Below are positions 10,535 through 20,610 of a stretch of 64,000 bases of DNA, piece by piece. The notes below the pieces were generated by a model. It had not been told where the DNA came from, did not search any database, and was given only the letters and a program-made list of their open reading frames with translations. The position numbers and the translations under genes were made by a program. The first letter of the stretch is position 1. The number at the start of each line of letters is the position of its first letter. This stretch comes from Hepsetus odoe (lineage: Eukaryota; Chordata; Actinopteri; Characiformes; Hepsetidae): positions 1,799,020-1,863,019 of the forward strand of contig CM029393.1 of assembly GCA_017165825.1 (NCBI GenBank), written 5' to 3'.

Positions 10535-12790
10535 TACACAGCCTTCTTCTTTCAGCTGCTCCCATTTCGGGGTTGCCACAGAGGATCATCTGTTTCTGTT
10601 TCCTTCCTCATTCATACCAACCACTTGCATGTCCTCTCTCACCACATTCACAAACCCCCTCTTGGGTCTTCCTCTTTTCCTCTTGCCAGGCAGCTCCATC
10701 CTCAACATCCTTCACCCAATATATTCCTCATCTCTGTTCTGGACATGTCCAAACCAACACAATCTTGATTCTCTAACTTTGTCTCCAAACCATCTAACCT
10801 GAGCTGTCCCTCTAATATACTAATTTCTAATTCTGTCCATCTCTGTCACTCTTAACAAAAATTTTAACATCTTTATATCTGCCACCTCCAGCTCCATTAC
10901 CTTCATTTTCTTCAGCACCACTCCTCCCCCCCCATATAACATAGTTGGTCTCACTACCATCTTGTAAACCTTCTCCTTCACTCTCACTGGTACCCGTCTG
11001 TCACAGATCACTCCTGCCACTCATCTCCACCCATTCGAACCTGCCTGAATTCTCTTCTTCATCTCTCTTCTGTACTCGTCATCACTCTGAACTCTTGATC
11101 CCAAGTATTTAAAATTGTTTACCTTTGTCACCTGTACTCCCTGCATCCTAACCACTCCACTTTCATCCCTTTCATTTACACTCAAGTTGTATTCTGATTT
11201 CGTGATACTTACTTTCATCCCTCTCCTCTTGAGCATACCTCCATCTCTCCAGGGACTCCACAAGCTGCTCCCTACACTCGCTAGTAAACATCATAGTCCA
11301 CAGGGACTCCTGTCCAACCTGGTCTGTTAACCTGTCCGTTACGACTGCACTACCCTCATGCATATACTGTACCACTCTGACATATTTCTCTGCCATTCCT
11401 GAATTGCCACAACTCCTCTCTAGGCACCCTGTTATATGCTTTCTCCATGTCCACAAAGGTACAATGCAACTCCTTCTGACCTTATCTATGCTTCACCATT
11501 AACACCCTGCAGAAGTACAAACATTGCATCTGTAGTGCGCTTTCTTGGCATGAAATTATACCTCTGTTCACTAATCATCACCTCTTTTCTAACCTAGCTT
11601 CCACTACTCTTTCACATAACTTCATGCTGTGGCTGATCAACTTTATACTTAAATAGTTGATACAGCTCTGTGCATCACCTAATTCTTGAAAATTGGTTCT
11701 TGAAAATTCCATCTTGCTAAGCCATTTGCTCAACACGTTCTGTACATTCCCATTTCTATCCCTTATTGCCCTGCTGCTGCTAATCTTTTCCAGCTCTGTC
11801 TCTCTCTCTAGCCAAGGTGCATAGGTCCTTTTCTCCCTACTTACTGTCCAATCTCTAAAACTATTCACCATACATCTTATCTTTGGCCTTCATCACTGCT
11901 TTCTTTGCCCTGTGCTTCATATCCTTGAACTCCTGTCTACTTACATCAGCTATCTGGCTATCCAACTTATTCTTTGCCTGCCTCATTTGTATACACTCAT
12001 GGATTTGAGGCTCCGCCACCAGGTTTCCTTTTTCTGCCAGATGTCACACCTAGTAGATGTCTTTCTAGATGTCTCCCTTATCACTTTTGCAATAGTTTCT
12101 CAACAATCCGGTAACTCTTCACTACCCCCCCGGTGCCTGTCTTAACTCCTGCCTAAATTCCACCTTGCAGTCCTCCTTCTTCAGCTTCCATCATTTGATC
12201 CTCAGCTCTTTCACTTTCCTCTTCTTCTTGACCTTCACCGTCATCCTACAGAACACCAGTCTGTCCTGTTTAGCTAGGTTCTCCCCTGTCACTACTTTGC
12301 AGTCTTCAGTCTACAACTATCTAACCTTCTTCATTCCTCTCCTTGACATAAAGGGGACGGTTTCAGTTTAACTGGGTTTTTGTTTAGCCTCCCCCCTGAG
12401 GTCCGGGTCGGTTGTTTTTTGACAGATGGCGCTCTGTTCTGACTGTGTTAAGACACAGGTGTGCTTCATTGGGGCCGCTATTTAAGCCCCAGTGTGTCAG
12501 AACAGAGCGCGGTTCATTAACAAGGCTATGCCTACAGTTAATGGTGGCACCTTTTGGTTTGTTTTCTAGTTTATGTTTAATAAAGTTAGGTTTTCACTAC
12601 TGGCTCTGCGCTGGCGTCCTTCAAACGCCCCACCACCGTTACAATCTGACACTCTCTTTTCCTCCAAATCATTTTTGACCTGCTCTTCTGTCAGGATAAC
12701 ACCTATCCCATTTCTCCTCCCAACCACACCATTTTAGGACAATTTAAAAATATCCTCCAAAACATCTGGCCTTACTCCTGTTCCAACCAG
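10535..12790 (-). mobile_element. RTE-like LINE, degenerate, with 3' end preserved
   Basis: On the minus strand it runs from endonuclease-domain sequence (about 12790) through RT to the element's 3' end at about 10535, whose last bases read GCAACCCCGAAATGGGAGCAGCTG. Recognisable peptides include YLGSRVQSDDEYRREMKKRI (11021-11263) and VYKMVVRPTMLYGGG (10820-11020), typical of the RTE-like family of fishes. Frameshifts and stops break it into small frames. An LTR copy (12350-12643) is inserted in its 5' half and about 200 bp of LINE sequence is absent at that junction. Confidence 0.8.
12350..12643 (+). mobile_element. LTR-family copy inserted in LINE
   Basis: The right end CACCACCGTTACA is clear at 12643; the left limit is approximate. 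Perfect 15-bp arms lie at 12429-12443 (GCGCTCTGTTCTGAC) and 12496-12510 and enclose GGGGC..TATTTAAGCCCC. TTTAATAAAGTT at about 12580 is the poly(A) signal. No matching 5-bp target duplication was found, which fits the loss of LINE sequence at the junction. Confidence 0.65.
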
Positions 12791-12809
12791 TCTTTTGCAA
12801 GTTCAGGCT

Positions 12810-13250
12810 CAAGTTCAAGTAGGATTTTATTGTCATTTCAGCCATATACACAGTACATAGTGAAACAAATAACGTTCCTCCAGGACCCTGGTGTTACACA
12901 TAGGACAGCATCAGACACAAGACACAACATCAGACACAAGATACAACATAAGACAAGACAACAAGTGCAAACAACAAACAGCACAACAGACAGTACATTC
13001 ATCCGTCAGAGGGTTGCATTGTTATGGAACAAATGAACCTAGGTTGTTGGGCAGTGTAACAGAGCAGCTCTATGAGTAAAGTGCGGATGTGCAAAAAAAA
13101 AAAAAAAAAATTTAATAGATAGATAGATGAGTAATAAGTGTGAAGATATTATCCATTCAAAAGTCTGATGCCCAGGGTGAAGAAGCTATTTCCCATCCTG
13201 GTAGGGAAATTATTAAATGCATAATAACTCAAATAAAAAATAATAAATTT
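12810..13250. repeat. Interspersed repeat C
   Basis: Starts TCAAGTTCAAGTAGGATTTTATTGTCATTTCAGCCATATACACAGTACATAGTGAAAC, of which the first 20 bases alone are diagnostic, and continues with CGTTCCTCCAGGACCC.GGTG and ACACAAGA repeats. A related copy is at 40972-41300. The A-run at 13093-13110 may mark a tail. The class is uncertain: an old SINE or a non-autonomous DNA element. Confidence 0.6.
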
Positions 13251-13269
13251 AAATTTCACTAAAAATTAC

Positions 13270-14085
13270 ATTTACTGGAAAAAAAAATCACTGAAGTTTG
13301 CACCCTGCCCAGGGTGTTGCTCTGCCTTTACCAGCAACCATCCTCAGGATAAGTTGTCAAGTCAATGAAAGCATTTCATCAATAAACACTGCACTGGTGG
13401 GCAGCCATATCCAGTCCTAATGCCCAGTTCCTAACCATTAGGCCACCACTATTTAGATTTGAACAAAGATCACCTGTAGGTGTACAAAACTATTCAGGAT
13501 CCCAAACTGAGAATGGTACTTTGTACCATGGAAGCTTTTGGAAGGAATGTTTTGCAGTATGCATTACCTCAAAAGTATTTCACACAAAGCAAATTGCCAT
13601 AAATCACACAGGAATAGTCCTTAAAGAGTCTCAGTTGCAGTAGACTAACTCAACCTTTTTGGTCTCCATTAGCTCTACTGTGTACGGTAAGAATGACATG
13701 CAAAACTCTTTCTAAACCAATTTAGCTTCTGGGTCAGAAGAGAAAATGGAATTTGAGTAACACTGAGAATTTTGAGGACTGTAAAGTGGACCTTTGTTCT
13801 GGCAAGGGAGCAGTAAGTGGATAAAAGCCAGTTATCTTCTTTTTCTTTTTCTTTTTATTCCATCTGCTCCCAGTTATGTTGGCAGAACATACATTCAAAA
13901 GAAAATATTTCTGTACAGAGCTGTATAGGCTTAAGTAGACTAAAAACACCATTAAGTAAAAATTCCAGTACTTCATGTAGGTTAGTGAACTTAATGAAAT
14001 ATTAAATCATCCATTAAACTCACTAGAATTGTCTGGATTATTCATGACTTTTAAACAGATTCTTCCAGACTTCAGTGTTCAATTA
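13270..14085. other. Unassigned DNA with a small SINE fragment
   Basis: Only 13385-13455 is recognised: CCTAACCATTAGGCCACCACT, the inverted head of SINE family B. No host gene is seen. Confidence 0.4.
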
Positions 14086-14087
14086 AT

Positions 14088-14430
14088 GTCTTTACATTTG
14101 CAATCAGAGCTTTTGGCAGAAGCTCTTATCCAGAGTGATGCACATCTAGTGCTTTCTAGTTTTGAAAAAAAAAGGGAAAACTGACTATTCTTGTCATTGT
14201 GAGTACACACAGCACAGCACACAATGAACCACAACAAAATTGAACCTCTGCATTTAACCCATGCACACTCAAACACCATGCAGCAGTGGGCAGCTATTGA
14301 AAGCACCCAGGGAGCAGTGACAGGGACAGCATCTTGCTCAAGGGTACCTCAGGGCAACCTACTTGTGAGGGGACCCACAATCTTCCGATGTGAGGGCAAC
14401 TCCCTACCACTAGGCCAACACTGCCCCCAT
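14088..14430 (-). mobile_element. SINE family B, with an adjacent SINE tail fragment
   Basis: 14088-14150 is the inverted 'CTCTGGATAAGAGCTTCTGCC' tail typical of fish SINEs. 14175-14430 is a nearly full SINE B on the minus strand, ending CCTACCACTAGGCCAACACTGCCCCC, with the TGCTCAAGGGTACCTCAGGGCAACC block. Confidence 0.75.
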
Positions 14431-14887
14431 AAGTCTTGTATTAGTCAAGAGAAATTTGTACAAACACTAGAGAGCTTAAACTGAGTCTTCTCTCTTTGAG
14501 AGGTTAGGCTAAGCTTGATGCTCCAAAATGGTGAGCTGTGGTCAGTGGTTTGATAATTGCAGGTACGTAAGAAGGGGCTGTGTCACTGTAAGTGTGTAAA
14601 TTCACGGAGTCACGGAGGACGTTTACTTGGATAGCACAGTGTATCAACTGTGAACTGACAAACATGGTTCGGGCTGGCAACTCTAAAATAGTGGTTACAG
14701 CAGGTGAGAAAAATTAGGGGAAAAAGGTAAAGTGATTGGTGACTACAAACACGATAGCGTGGTAAGGCCTGGATTCTCGAGCCGTGATAGGCTGATCCAT
14801 TTCTGGCTTTGAAGGCAAGCATTAAAGTTTAAATGAAATTTAATATGAGCAGCAAAGGGAAGTTAGTAAAGCATTCACAGTACTGAA
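14431..14887. other. Unassigned DNA
   Basis: No gene or recognisable repeat. A short minus-strand frame has no supporting context. Confidence 0.3.
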
Positions 14888-15115
14888 AGTGACTATTTGT
14901 CATTGTGAGCACGCAGCACAGCACTCAGTGAACCACAACAAAATGCATCTCTGCATTTGACCCAGTGCAGCAGTATGAAACCAAATTCAGCTCATGGGGA
15001 GGGATGGGGACAGTAACTTGCTCAATGTTAACTCAGGGCAATATAATGGTCTGGGATTCAAACCCTGACCTTCCAATCCAGGGGCCTAACCCTTAATCAC
15101 TAGGCCACCACTGTA
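14888..15115 (-). mobile_element. SINE family B, diverged copy
   Basis: The minus-strand copy runs from GACTATTTGTCATTGTGAGC to CACTAGGCCACCACTG. The internal B-box region is diverged, suggesting greater age than the 45563-45818 copy. Confidence 0.7.
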
Positions 15116-15534
15116 AAAAAACTGGTGGCCCTGCATATACCACAAAACTACTGACTGACTATAACACATTATTTTGACATGTAATGCTTTATATGCTGTA
15201 TTGCCTTGGTATCAGAAATGACATATTTCTTAATTTATGAAATAGAATATCACAGTTAAGCAAATGTTATCCAGACATTTATGAGGAACACGTTTAATGA
15301 AACAATACCTCAAGTCAAAATAGTAGCTTTTCCTCAAATGATGTGCTACCAACAAAAAGAGTGCTGTAGGAATTTTAATCTTTGTGGATTTTGAAAGTTA
15401 GATTTAGAAATATGCAGGTTTTAGAGAGTCCTGCATGTACCATGTAACATCACATAGCCAGCATGATTAGTTTGCTACTACTTTTCTCATTATGTTTTCT
15501 TTTTTCTTTATTGGTCTAAAATAAAATGCTTAAG
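15116..15534. other. Unassigned AT-rich DNA
   Basis: No supported feature. Confidence 0.3.
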
Positions 15535-15894
15535 CTCCAGGGAGAGGGGTATAAGTAGTACCAAAAAGCCTAACCAAGGAAGGCGGAAGGTGGAAGGTGT
15601 AACTTTGTTGCTGTCACTCACGCTAGCCCAGGTGGACGGAGCTTCGGTGCTGTCACTCACATCAGCCTGGGTAGGGTCCCAGGAAATGCCTCCAAGCCAG
15701 CCTGCTGGGGAAAAGGGCAGGCCTTCAGAGACTGCATTCAAAACCCGTCAGGAGGACTGTGGGCAAACTTTGTTCTTGGAAGGAATCAGTTGGACTTTCT
15801 GTTTCTTGTGTGTTTAACATCCTCCTCTCCCAGATTCTGCTCCAGGTGGGGCAGGGTTCAGTGCCCCAGGAGTTGCGTCCTTTGGGGGGGATTC
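15535..15894 (+). mobile_element. Internal 3' remnant of an LTR retroelement
   Basis: GC-richer than its surroundings. It ends in a polypurine-like TTTGGGGGGG (15881-15890) only 4 bp before the LTR start TGTAAC at 15895. This placement is what plus-strand priming in LTR retrotransposons requires. No gag, pol or env frame can be recognised, and a 5' LTR is not visible nearby. GTAACTTTGTTGCTGTCACTC-like phrases repeat locally (15597 and 15640). Confidence 0.5.
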
Positions 15895-16157
15895 TGTAAC
15901 AGCAAATGGCGCTCTGCTCAGCTCTGGATGAGGTGCACCAGGTCTCCATTTAGGGAACAGGTGTACTTCATTAGGGTTGGCCTTAAAAGCCCCACTGAGC
16001 TAGAGCAGAACTTCAGTCATTGCAAGTCTGTACGTGTCAGGGTTTCTTTGTATTTTGTGTTTCTGTGCACAGTAATGTTATTAAAGTTTTAAGTTCTGTA
16101 ATAATTTCTTAGCTCTGCACTGATGTCCAGACCAGCGACACCGCCACCGTCGTTACA
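15895..16157 (+). mobile_element. 3' LTR of the palindromic-promoter LTR family
   Basis: The 263-bp unit has short inverted ends TGTAAC / GTTACA. Inside are GGCGCTCTGCTCAGCTC, AGGTGTACTTCATTAGG, the arm GAGCTAGAGCA, TATTAAAGTTTT and CTTAGCTCTGCACTGATGTCC, the same order as the other copies. The polypurine tract just upstream makes this the copy that best ties the family to LTR retrotransposons. Confidence 0.65.
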
Positions 16158-16885
16158 CTTGGCCTTGTGTTGGGCTCAAAATAAAGAACACTAATAATTT
16201 TCTCTTGAAGAGACTGTAAGGCCTCCTTAACTATCATTTCTTTTACTTTTCTATTCTTCCTTTTCCTCCGTGAGAGTGCATCTATTTAAAGTGAAAGCTC
16301 ATTTTAAACCAGCACCACATGCAGTGCACAGTGCGACTGCTGCTTGCCTCTAGAAGTCTGTGCGTAATACACTCTCACAAACATTTCACTCTTGACTGAA
16401 AAAAGAAAAAAAAAAAGCAGAAACGTTCCTCTTACCAGCCCTGTTGCATGTCTCCTAGACTTAAACAGGATTCAGTTAAACTAATTTAGGCTGTTCATAT
16501 TTTATACATATCATATGATGAAACACAGCCTCAGAGAGCTGTCTAACGTAGAGGTTACCAAAGTTATTCTAATGCATACATATGGGACTTTTGCATTTTC
16601 CTTTTTTTTTTACTTTAAAAAAAATATTGTTCTTGGTTTTAGTTGAAATCTTTTGTACATATGTTCTTTACAGGTGAGACAGCGATAACTGACACTCTGA
16701 CTCTGACTCACTGGGACTGCGGTACCCCAGTGCACAAGTCCATGTGGTTGTAATCCATCGCAGTCCCTCCCTCTGGGTGGTCGTGAGAGCCAAAGACAAT
16801 CGTGGACTGCCTCCCTGGGCAGTTGCAGAAGCCATCAGCAAAGTCTCCATATCCCCATTTGAGTCCACACTCATGATACGGTCCC
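16158..16885. other. Unassigned DNA
   Basis: No gene or clear repeat, although 16690-16880 has SINE-like CTGTCC and CCCAGTG phrases. Confidence 0.3.
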
Positions 16886-16892
16886 TCCGATA

Positions 16893-17010
16893 GGCTTGCG
16901 ACCTGTCCAGGGTGTGTCCCCATCCTTCGTGTGAGCTGGGATGGACTCCAGCAACCCCCCCCCGCGACCCTAATTAGGACAAGCGGCCCAGAAAATGACT
17001 GACTGACTGA
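16893..17010 (+). mobile_element. SINE 3' fragment
   Basis: Keeps 'GCGACCTGTCCAGGGTGTGTCCC', 'GAGCTGGGATGGACTCCAGCAAC' and 'GGACAAGCGGCCCAGAAAATGACTGA', the 3' half of the tRNA-derived SINE at 863-1345. Confidence 0.65.
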
Positions 17011-17124
17011 TGATACGGCCTATGGCCCTTTCTCCTCCAGAACGCTGGAGACAAACTTGGCCAGTTCAGCCAACCTCCTGTCATACCACGGGAACATTGG
17101 CTTGAGCTGGTCAAGCATTCCCCA

Positions 17125-17880
17125 GCCCGCCTGCACCTCTCATATTTAAACTCCTCAACCTTTGTCACCTCTACCTTTGTCCCTGCATCCTTTCCACTCC
17201 ATGTTCCTCCCTTTCATTCAGTCTCATGTATTCTGTCTTTGTCCTACTCACTTTCATTCCTCCCCTCTCTAGAGCATATCGCCAGCGTCTCCTCAAGCTG
17301 CTCCATACTCTCGCTACAGATCACAATATCATCAGTAAATGCATCTGTCACTCCTACTGCAGATCTCACCTCTGTCACACCGCCCTTATACATATCCTGA
17401 ATTACTCTCACATACTTCTCTGTAACACCAGACTTCCTCATACAAAACCACAACTCCTCTCTAGGCACCCTATCATATGCTTTCTCCAAGTCCACAAAGG
17501 CACAATGCAACTCCTTCTGATCTTCTCTGTACTTCTCCATCAGCACTGTCAGAGCAAACATTGCATCTGTAGTGCTCTTTATCTGCATGAAACCATACTG
17601 CTGTTCACTAATCATCACCTCTTTTCTTAACCTAGCTTCCACTACTCTTTCCCATAACTTCATGCAACGGTTGCAACTTTATCCCTCTGTAGTTTTTACA
17701 GCTCTGTGCAACACTCTTATTCTTGAAAATCGTACACTTTGTCTCCACACCTCAGGCATCCTCTCACTTTCTAAGATTGTGTTAAAAAATCTGGTCAGAA
17801 ACTCAAATGCCATCTCTCCTAAACTCTTCCATGCTTCCACTGGTATGTCATCCGGACCAACAGCCTTTCCATTCATTTAA
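17125..17880 (-). mobile_element. RTE-like LINE reverse transcriptase fragment
   Basis: Minus-strand peptides include GKAVGPDDIPVEAWKSLGE, QQYGFMQIKSTTDAMFALTV, DLEKAYDRVPREELWFCMRK and TDDIVICSESMEQLEETL, which are successive RT motifs of the RTE-like family. The last is the catalytic box with F/Y-A-D-D changed to F-T-D-D. Frame breaks between these blocks make it a pseudogene. It is 5'- and 3'-truncated. Confidence 0.8.
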
Positions 17881-17884
17881 TACA

Positions 17885-18385
17885 TAAAAATCTATTTGAA
17901 TCACAGTTTTCTTACTAAGGCATTTGGGTATCAACTGAAAACAATAGTTATTTCAGATTTCTTAATATGCCTTAACAGATGGTAGTAAAGACACATATCG
18001 ACACATATGATATATTGTCCTTTAAGCAAAACAGACAAATAAGCATAAATAACAAATTTTTCTCTGTACCTATGTTCTTTTCTAAATATTGCATTAAAAT
18101 CCTTTCACCCAAAAACAAAAGAAATGTAAAATCATAGAAAACAAGACATACCTAAACTAAAAAATGAATTGAAAGGTGAAGAATTGACATGAACATGTGG
18201 TTTACAGGGAAATAGCTATGCTGCTTCATGTTTAGTGTAATGCTGGGGTGTTGTGGGTAGGACATATGTGCATAGCTGGGAGTCTCATTCTTAACTTTAT
18301 TAACCATGACTATAACTCAGCAACCACCATTGATGGTTTTAAAATCTAACTAAATAAATCATAAACTTTAGTACAGTCACTCTGG
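17885..18385. other. Unassigned AT-rich DNA
   Basis: No gene or clear repeat. Confidence 0.3.
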
Positions 18386-18389
18386 CAAC

Positions 18390-18495
18390 CTGTCCTGGAT
18401 GTTTCTCTGGGTTTCCCCCTATGAGTGCTGGGATGGCCTCTATGACCCTGCACAACCCTGGTTAAATTAAGCAGCTCAGAAAATGTAGGTATGGA
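18390..18495 (+). mobile_element. SINE 3' fragment
   Basis: 'CAACCTGTCCTGGATG', 'GTGCTGGGATGGCCTCTATGACCCTG' and 'AAGCAGCTCAGAAAATG' match the 3' part of the common tRNA-derived SINE, weakly diverged. Confidence 0.5.
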
Positions 18496-18830
18496 TGGGT
18501 TGTAATACAGTATATCTTGGATATTGACAGTTTGGCCTTATGCCTATGACTGCATCACACTGGTGTGTAACTAGTTTTTCAGCAAATCTTGACCATTCTC
18601 AGTAGGGTTAAGTTCTGGACTCTGTGGTGGCAAATCGATATATGTAAACAATATAATGTTCACTGAAACACTTTTTTCGCAATTTGAGCCTGATGATTCC
18701 TGATATTGTCATGTTCGAATATATCTGTGCAATAAAAGAAATTACAATCCATTGATTGAAAAATCTTTTCAGCTGTCATATTCAGGCAGTCAGCTGAGCT
18801 CATTTTTGTGCACATATTGAAAGCGCCATA

Positions 18831-18903
18831 GCTCCAGTGGCCTAATGGATAAGGCACTGGCTTCCTAAGCCTGGGATTGTGGGTTCAAGTCCCAGTTGGG
18901 GTG
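18831..18903 (+). tRNA. tRNA-Arg (CCU)-like sequence, slightly decayed
   Basis: 73 nt with D-arm GCCTAATGGATAAGGC, anticodon loop TTCCTAA (anticodon CCT) and T-loop TTCAAGT. There is a T-T mismatch in the anticodon stem (CTGGC/GCCTG), a G-G mismatch at the start of the T stem and wobble pairs in the acceptor. This suggests a decaying copy of a tRNA-Arg gene. There is no TTTT terminator before the next tRNA, so a Pol III transcript starting here could read into it. Confidence 0.65.
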
Positions 18904-18910
18904 GTGTAAT

Positions 18911-18982
18911 AGCAGAGTGGCGCAGCGGAAGCATGCTGGGCCCATAACTCAGAGGTCGATGGATCAAAACCATCCTCTGCTT
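18911..18982 (+). tRNA. Initiator tRNA-Met (CAU)
   Basis: 72 nt. The acceptor AGCAGAG / CTCTGCT is fully paired, the anticodon loop is CCCATAA, and the T stem GATGG / CCATC is perfect with the A-rich T loop characteristic of initiators (ATCAAAAC). The first pair A1-U72 is also an initiator feature. The anticodon stem keeps pairing with one G-U (CTGGG / CTCAG); the run of three G-C pairs typical of initiators is thus slightly weakened. TTTT follows at 18990-18993. It lies inside the composite retroposon, so it may be a moved copy and not the functional locus. Confidence 0.8.
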
Positions 18983-18989
18983 AAAAAGC

Positions 18990-18993
18990 TTTT
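18990..18993 (+). terminator. Possible Pol III terminator (TTTT) after tRNA-iMet
   Basis: Four Ts begin 8 nt past the mature tRNA 3' end. That is a minimal, possibly leaky, Pol III terminator, so read-through into the SINE that starts at about 18995 is plausible. Confidence 0.45.
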
Positions 18994-19260
18994 GGGCAGT
19001 GGTGGCCTAGTGGTTAGGGCGTTAGCCGCATGATCAGGGAGGATCAGGGGTTCAAACCCCTTCCTGATAGGTTACCCTGAGGTACCCTTGAGCAAGGTGC
19101 CGTCCCCGTCACTGCTCCCCGGGCGCTTTCAATAGCTGCCCACTGCTGCACGGGTTTGAGTGTGCATGGGTTAAATGCAGAGGTCCAATTTCGTTGTGGT
19201 TCATGTGTGCTGTGCCGTGACCTCGCAATGACAAGGGTTGTCACTTTCACTTTTTTTTTT
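18994..19260 (+). mobile_element. SINE family B (3' module of the composite)
   Basis: Starts GGGCAGTGGTGGCCTAGTGG; B box GGGTTCAAACCCC; then GAGGTACCCTTGAGCAAGGTGCC, and ends ATGACAAGGGTTGTCACTTTCAC followed by a 10-T run. It is among the best-preserved copies in the window. Confidence 0.8.
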
Positions 19261-19711
19261 CATATTTATGCTAAACAGAGACTTGACCAGCTGAAGCACC
19301 CCAGATCAGAACACTGCCTCCACGGGCATGAATGGCTCTCTACTTTCCCTGGTGTTCCCATCACACTAGAAAAGGGGAGATCTGGACTCTTCAGACCGCA
19401 TGACCTTTTTCAGTTGCTCCACAGTACAATCTTCACGCTCCATAGCAAATTAAAAGCTTTTTCAAAGCATAAAAAGGACAGATTTTTAGTCCCAAAACCT
19501 TGAATTCTCTTCTCACTACTCATGTGGAAATGCTTTGACTTTCACTATTAATTCTGCTGTTGATTTTTTAATATATGATTTCATTACATGTTTCAGTGAT
19601 CTCTGATTATGATCATTTAAGATTTTCTGGACAATTTTTCCTCAAAGATGATCACTATACTTCCAGGATTTACTTTTCTTTTCTTTATTTTAGTGCTTTC
19701 TGCAATCTCCT

Positions 19712-20177
19712 TGTGACGGTTATGTGATGGTAGAGGGAGCCAGGCTCTGATTGTGCACACCTGGGCATTGGGTGCCAGGTGTGCCTCATCAGGGGTTAGC
19801 GTTATAAGCCCCATTGAATCAAAGCAGGGTGCTGGTCATTCTGTGTGCTTACATATGTTTTCTTCTACATGTGTTATTTTCAGTATATTCAATCTATGTG
19901 TTCTGTGCATGTTATTTCCATTATTTAAGTTCAGTACGAAGCTCTCAGCTCTGCATTGATGTCCAGCTCACAACACAACATTGTTACAGAAATGACCAGC
20001 CAACACAAATGGATGTCTGTAAAGAGCCATCAAACCTTCCAAGTGCTGGAGTGTAGAGGTTGAGCGGCGCCTAGGGTGTTTTGCGACATCCGCTCCCCTC
20101 CCAGGACTGGCTGAGTATTAAGCTTCAGTACGAAGCTCTTGGCTTTGCATTGATGCCCAGCCCACAACATCGTTACA
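19712..20177 (+). mobile_element. LTR-family element with 5-bp target duplication
   Basis: The element runs from TGTGACGG to CGTTACA and is flanked by CTCCT on both sides (19707-19711 and 20178-20182). An LTR-like unit occupies 19712-19988. About 100 bp of other sequence follows, then a second copy of the 3' 60-70 bp (CAGTACGAAGCTCTTGG...CATCGTTACA). It could be a miniature LTR element with a truncated second LTR, or a solo LTR with an internal duplication. It is inserted in a Tc1 transposon. TATA-like GTTATAAGCCCC is at about 19800. Confidence 0.75.
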
Positions 20178-20364
20178 CTCCTTGATGCAGGCCAATAATG
20201 TGACTTTTTTTAAACAGTGTAACATCCTTTCAACAACCACAGGATATGTATTCCAGCTGAAACATATTAATCATTGCATTGCGTATTCAATAGAAGGCTT
20301 TTAACTATTTGCAAAGTTAAATCTAGGTAATGTCTTTTTTATTTAGCTAGGCAATGTAGTGGTG

Positions 20365-20576
20365 AATGTGGGTAACCGTCACACTTTGCAGCCCTGTTAG
20401 ATCATTTCACTGTTGGCCTTTATATTTTCTTGTTAATTTTGTGAAGCAGCATAATAAACTCAAATGAAGATTTCCAAGGCTTGCACCTGGAACAGTTTTA
20501 AGTATTAGTGCAATGCATTATTCCTTATTCCTCTATGTTTATGATAGTATTTTTAATATATTCCCAGTTCATTTGC

Positions 20577-20610
<34 letters not shown>

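Larger units (their letters stand above)
18819..19260 (+). mobile_element. Composite retroposon: tRNA-Arg + tRNA-iMet + SINE B
   Basis: The insertion is flanked by CATATT at 18813-18818 and 19261-19266. Removing it restores continuous Tc1 sequence (...GTGCACATATTTATGCTAAACAG...), so the whole 442 bp appears to have arrived as one piece. Contents in order: 12-bp leader, tRNA-Arg(CCU)-like, 7-bp spacer, initiator tRNA-Met, 9-bp spacer with TTTT, SINE B, and a T-rich tail just before the second CATATT. Whether one transcript carried all three, or the tRNA pair had already fused to the SINE as a new family, cannot be told from one copy. Confidence 0.65.
18500..20360 (-). mobile_element. Tc1-family transposon, degenerate, carrying two nested insertions
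   Basis: Segments 18590-18818, 19261-19711 and 20178-20360 join, in that order, into one minus-strand Tc1-type transposon. Recognisable pieces are the region around GGTTAAGTTCTGGACTCTGTGG, the block with GACTCTTCAGACCGCATGACC, and the terminal ACCACAGGATATGTA...GCTAGGCAATGTA. The transposase is broken throughout. The two gaps are the tRNA-SINE unit (18819-19260) and an LTR copy (19712-20177), and each is bounded by a short direct repeat of the Tc1 sequence. Confidence 0.75.
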
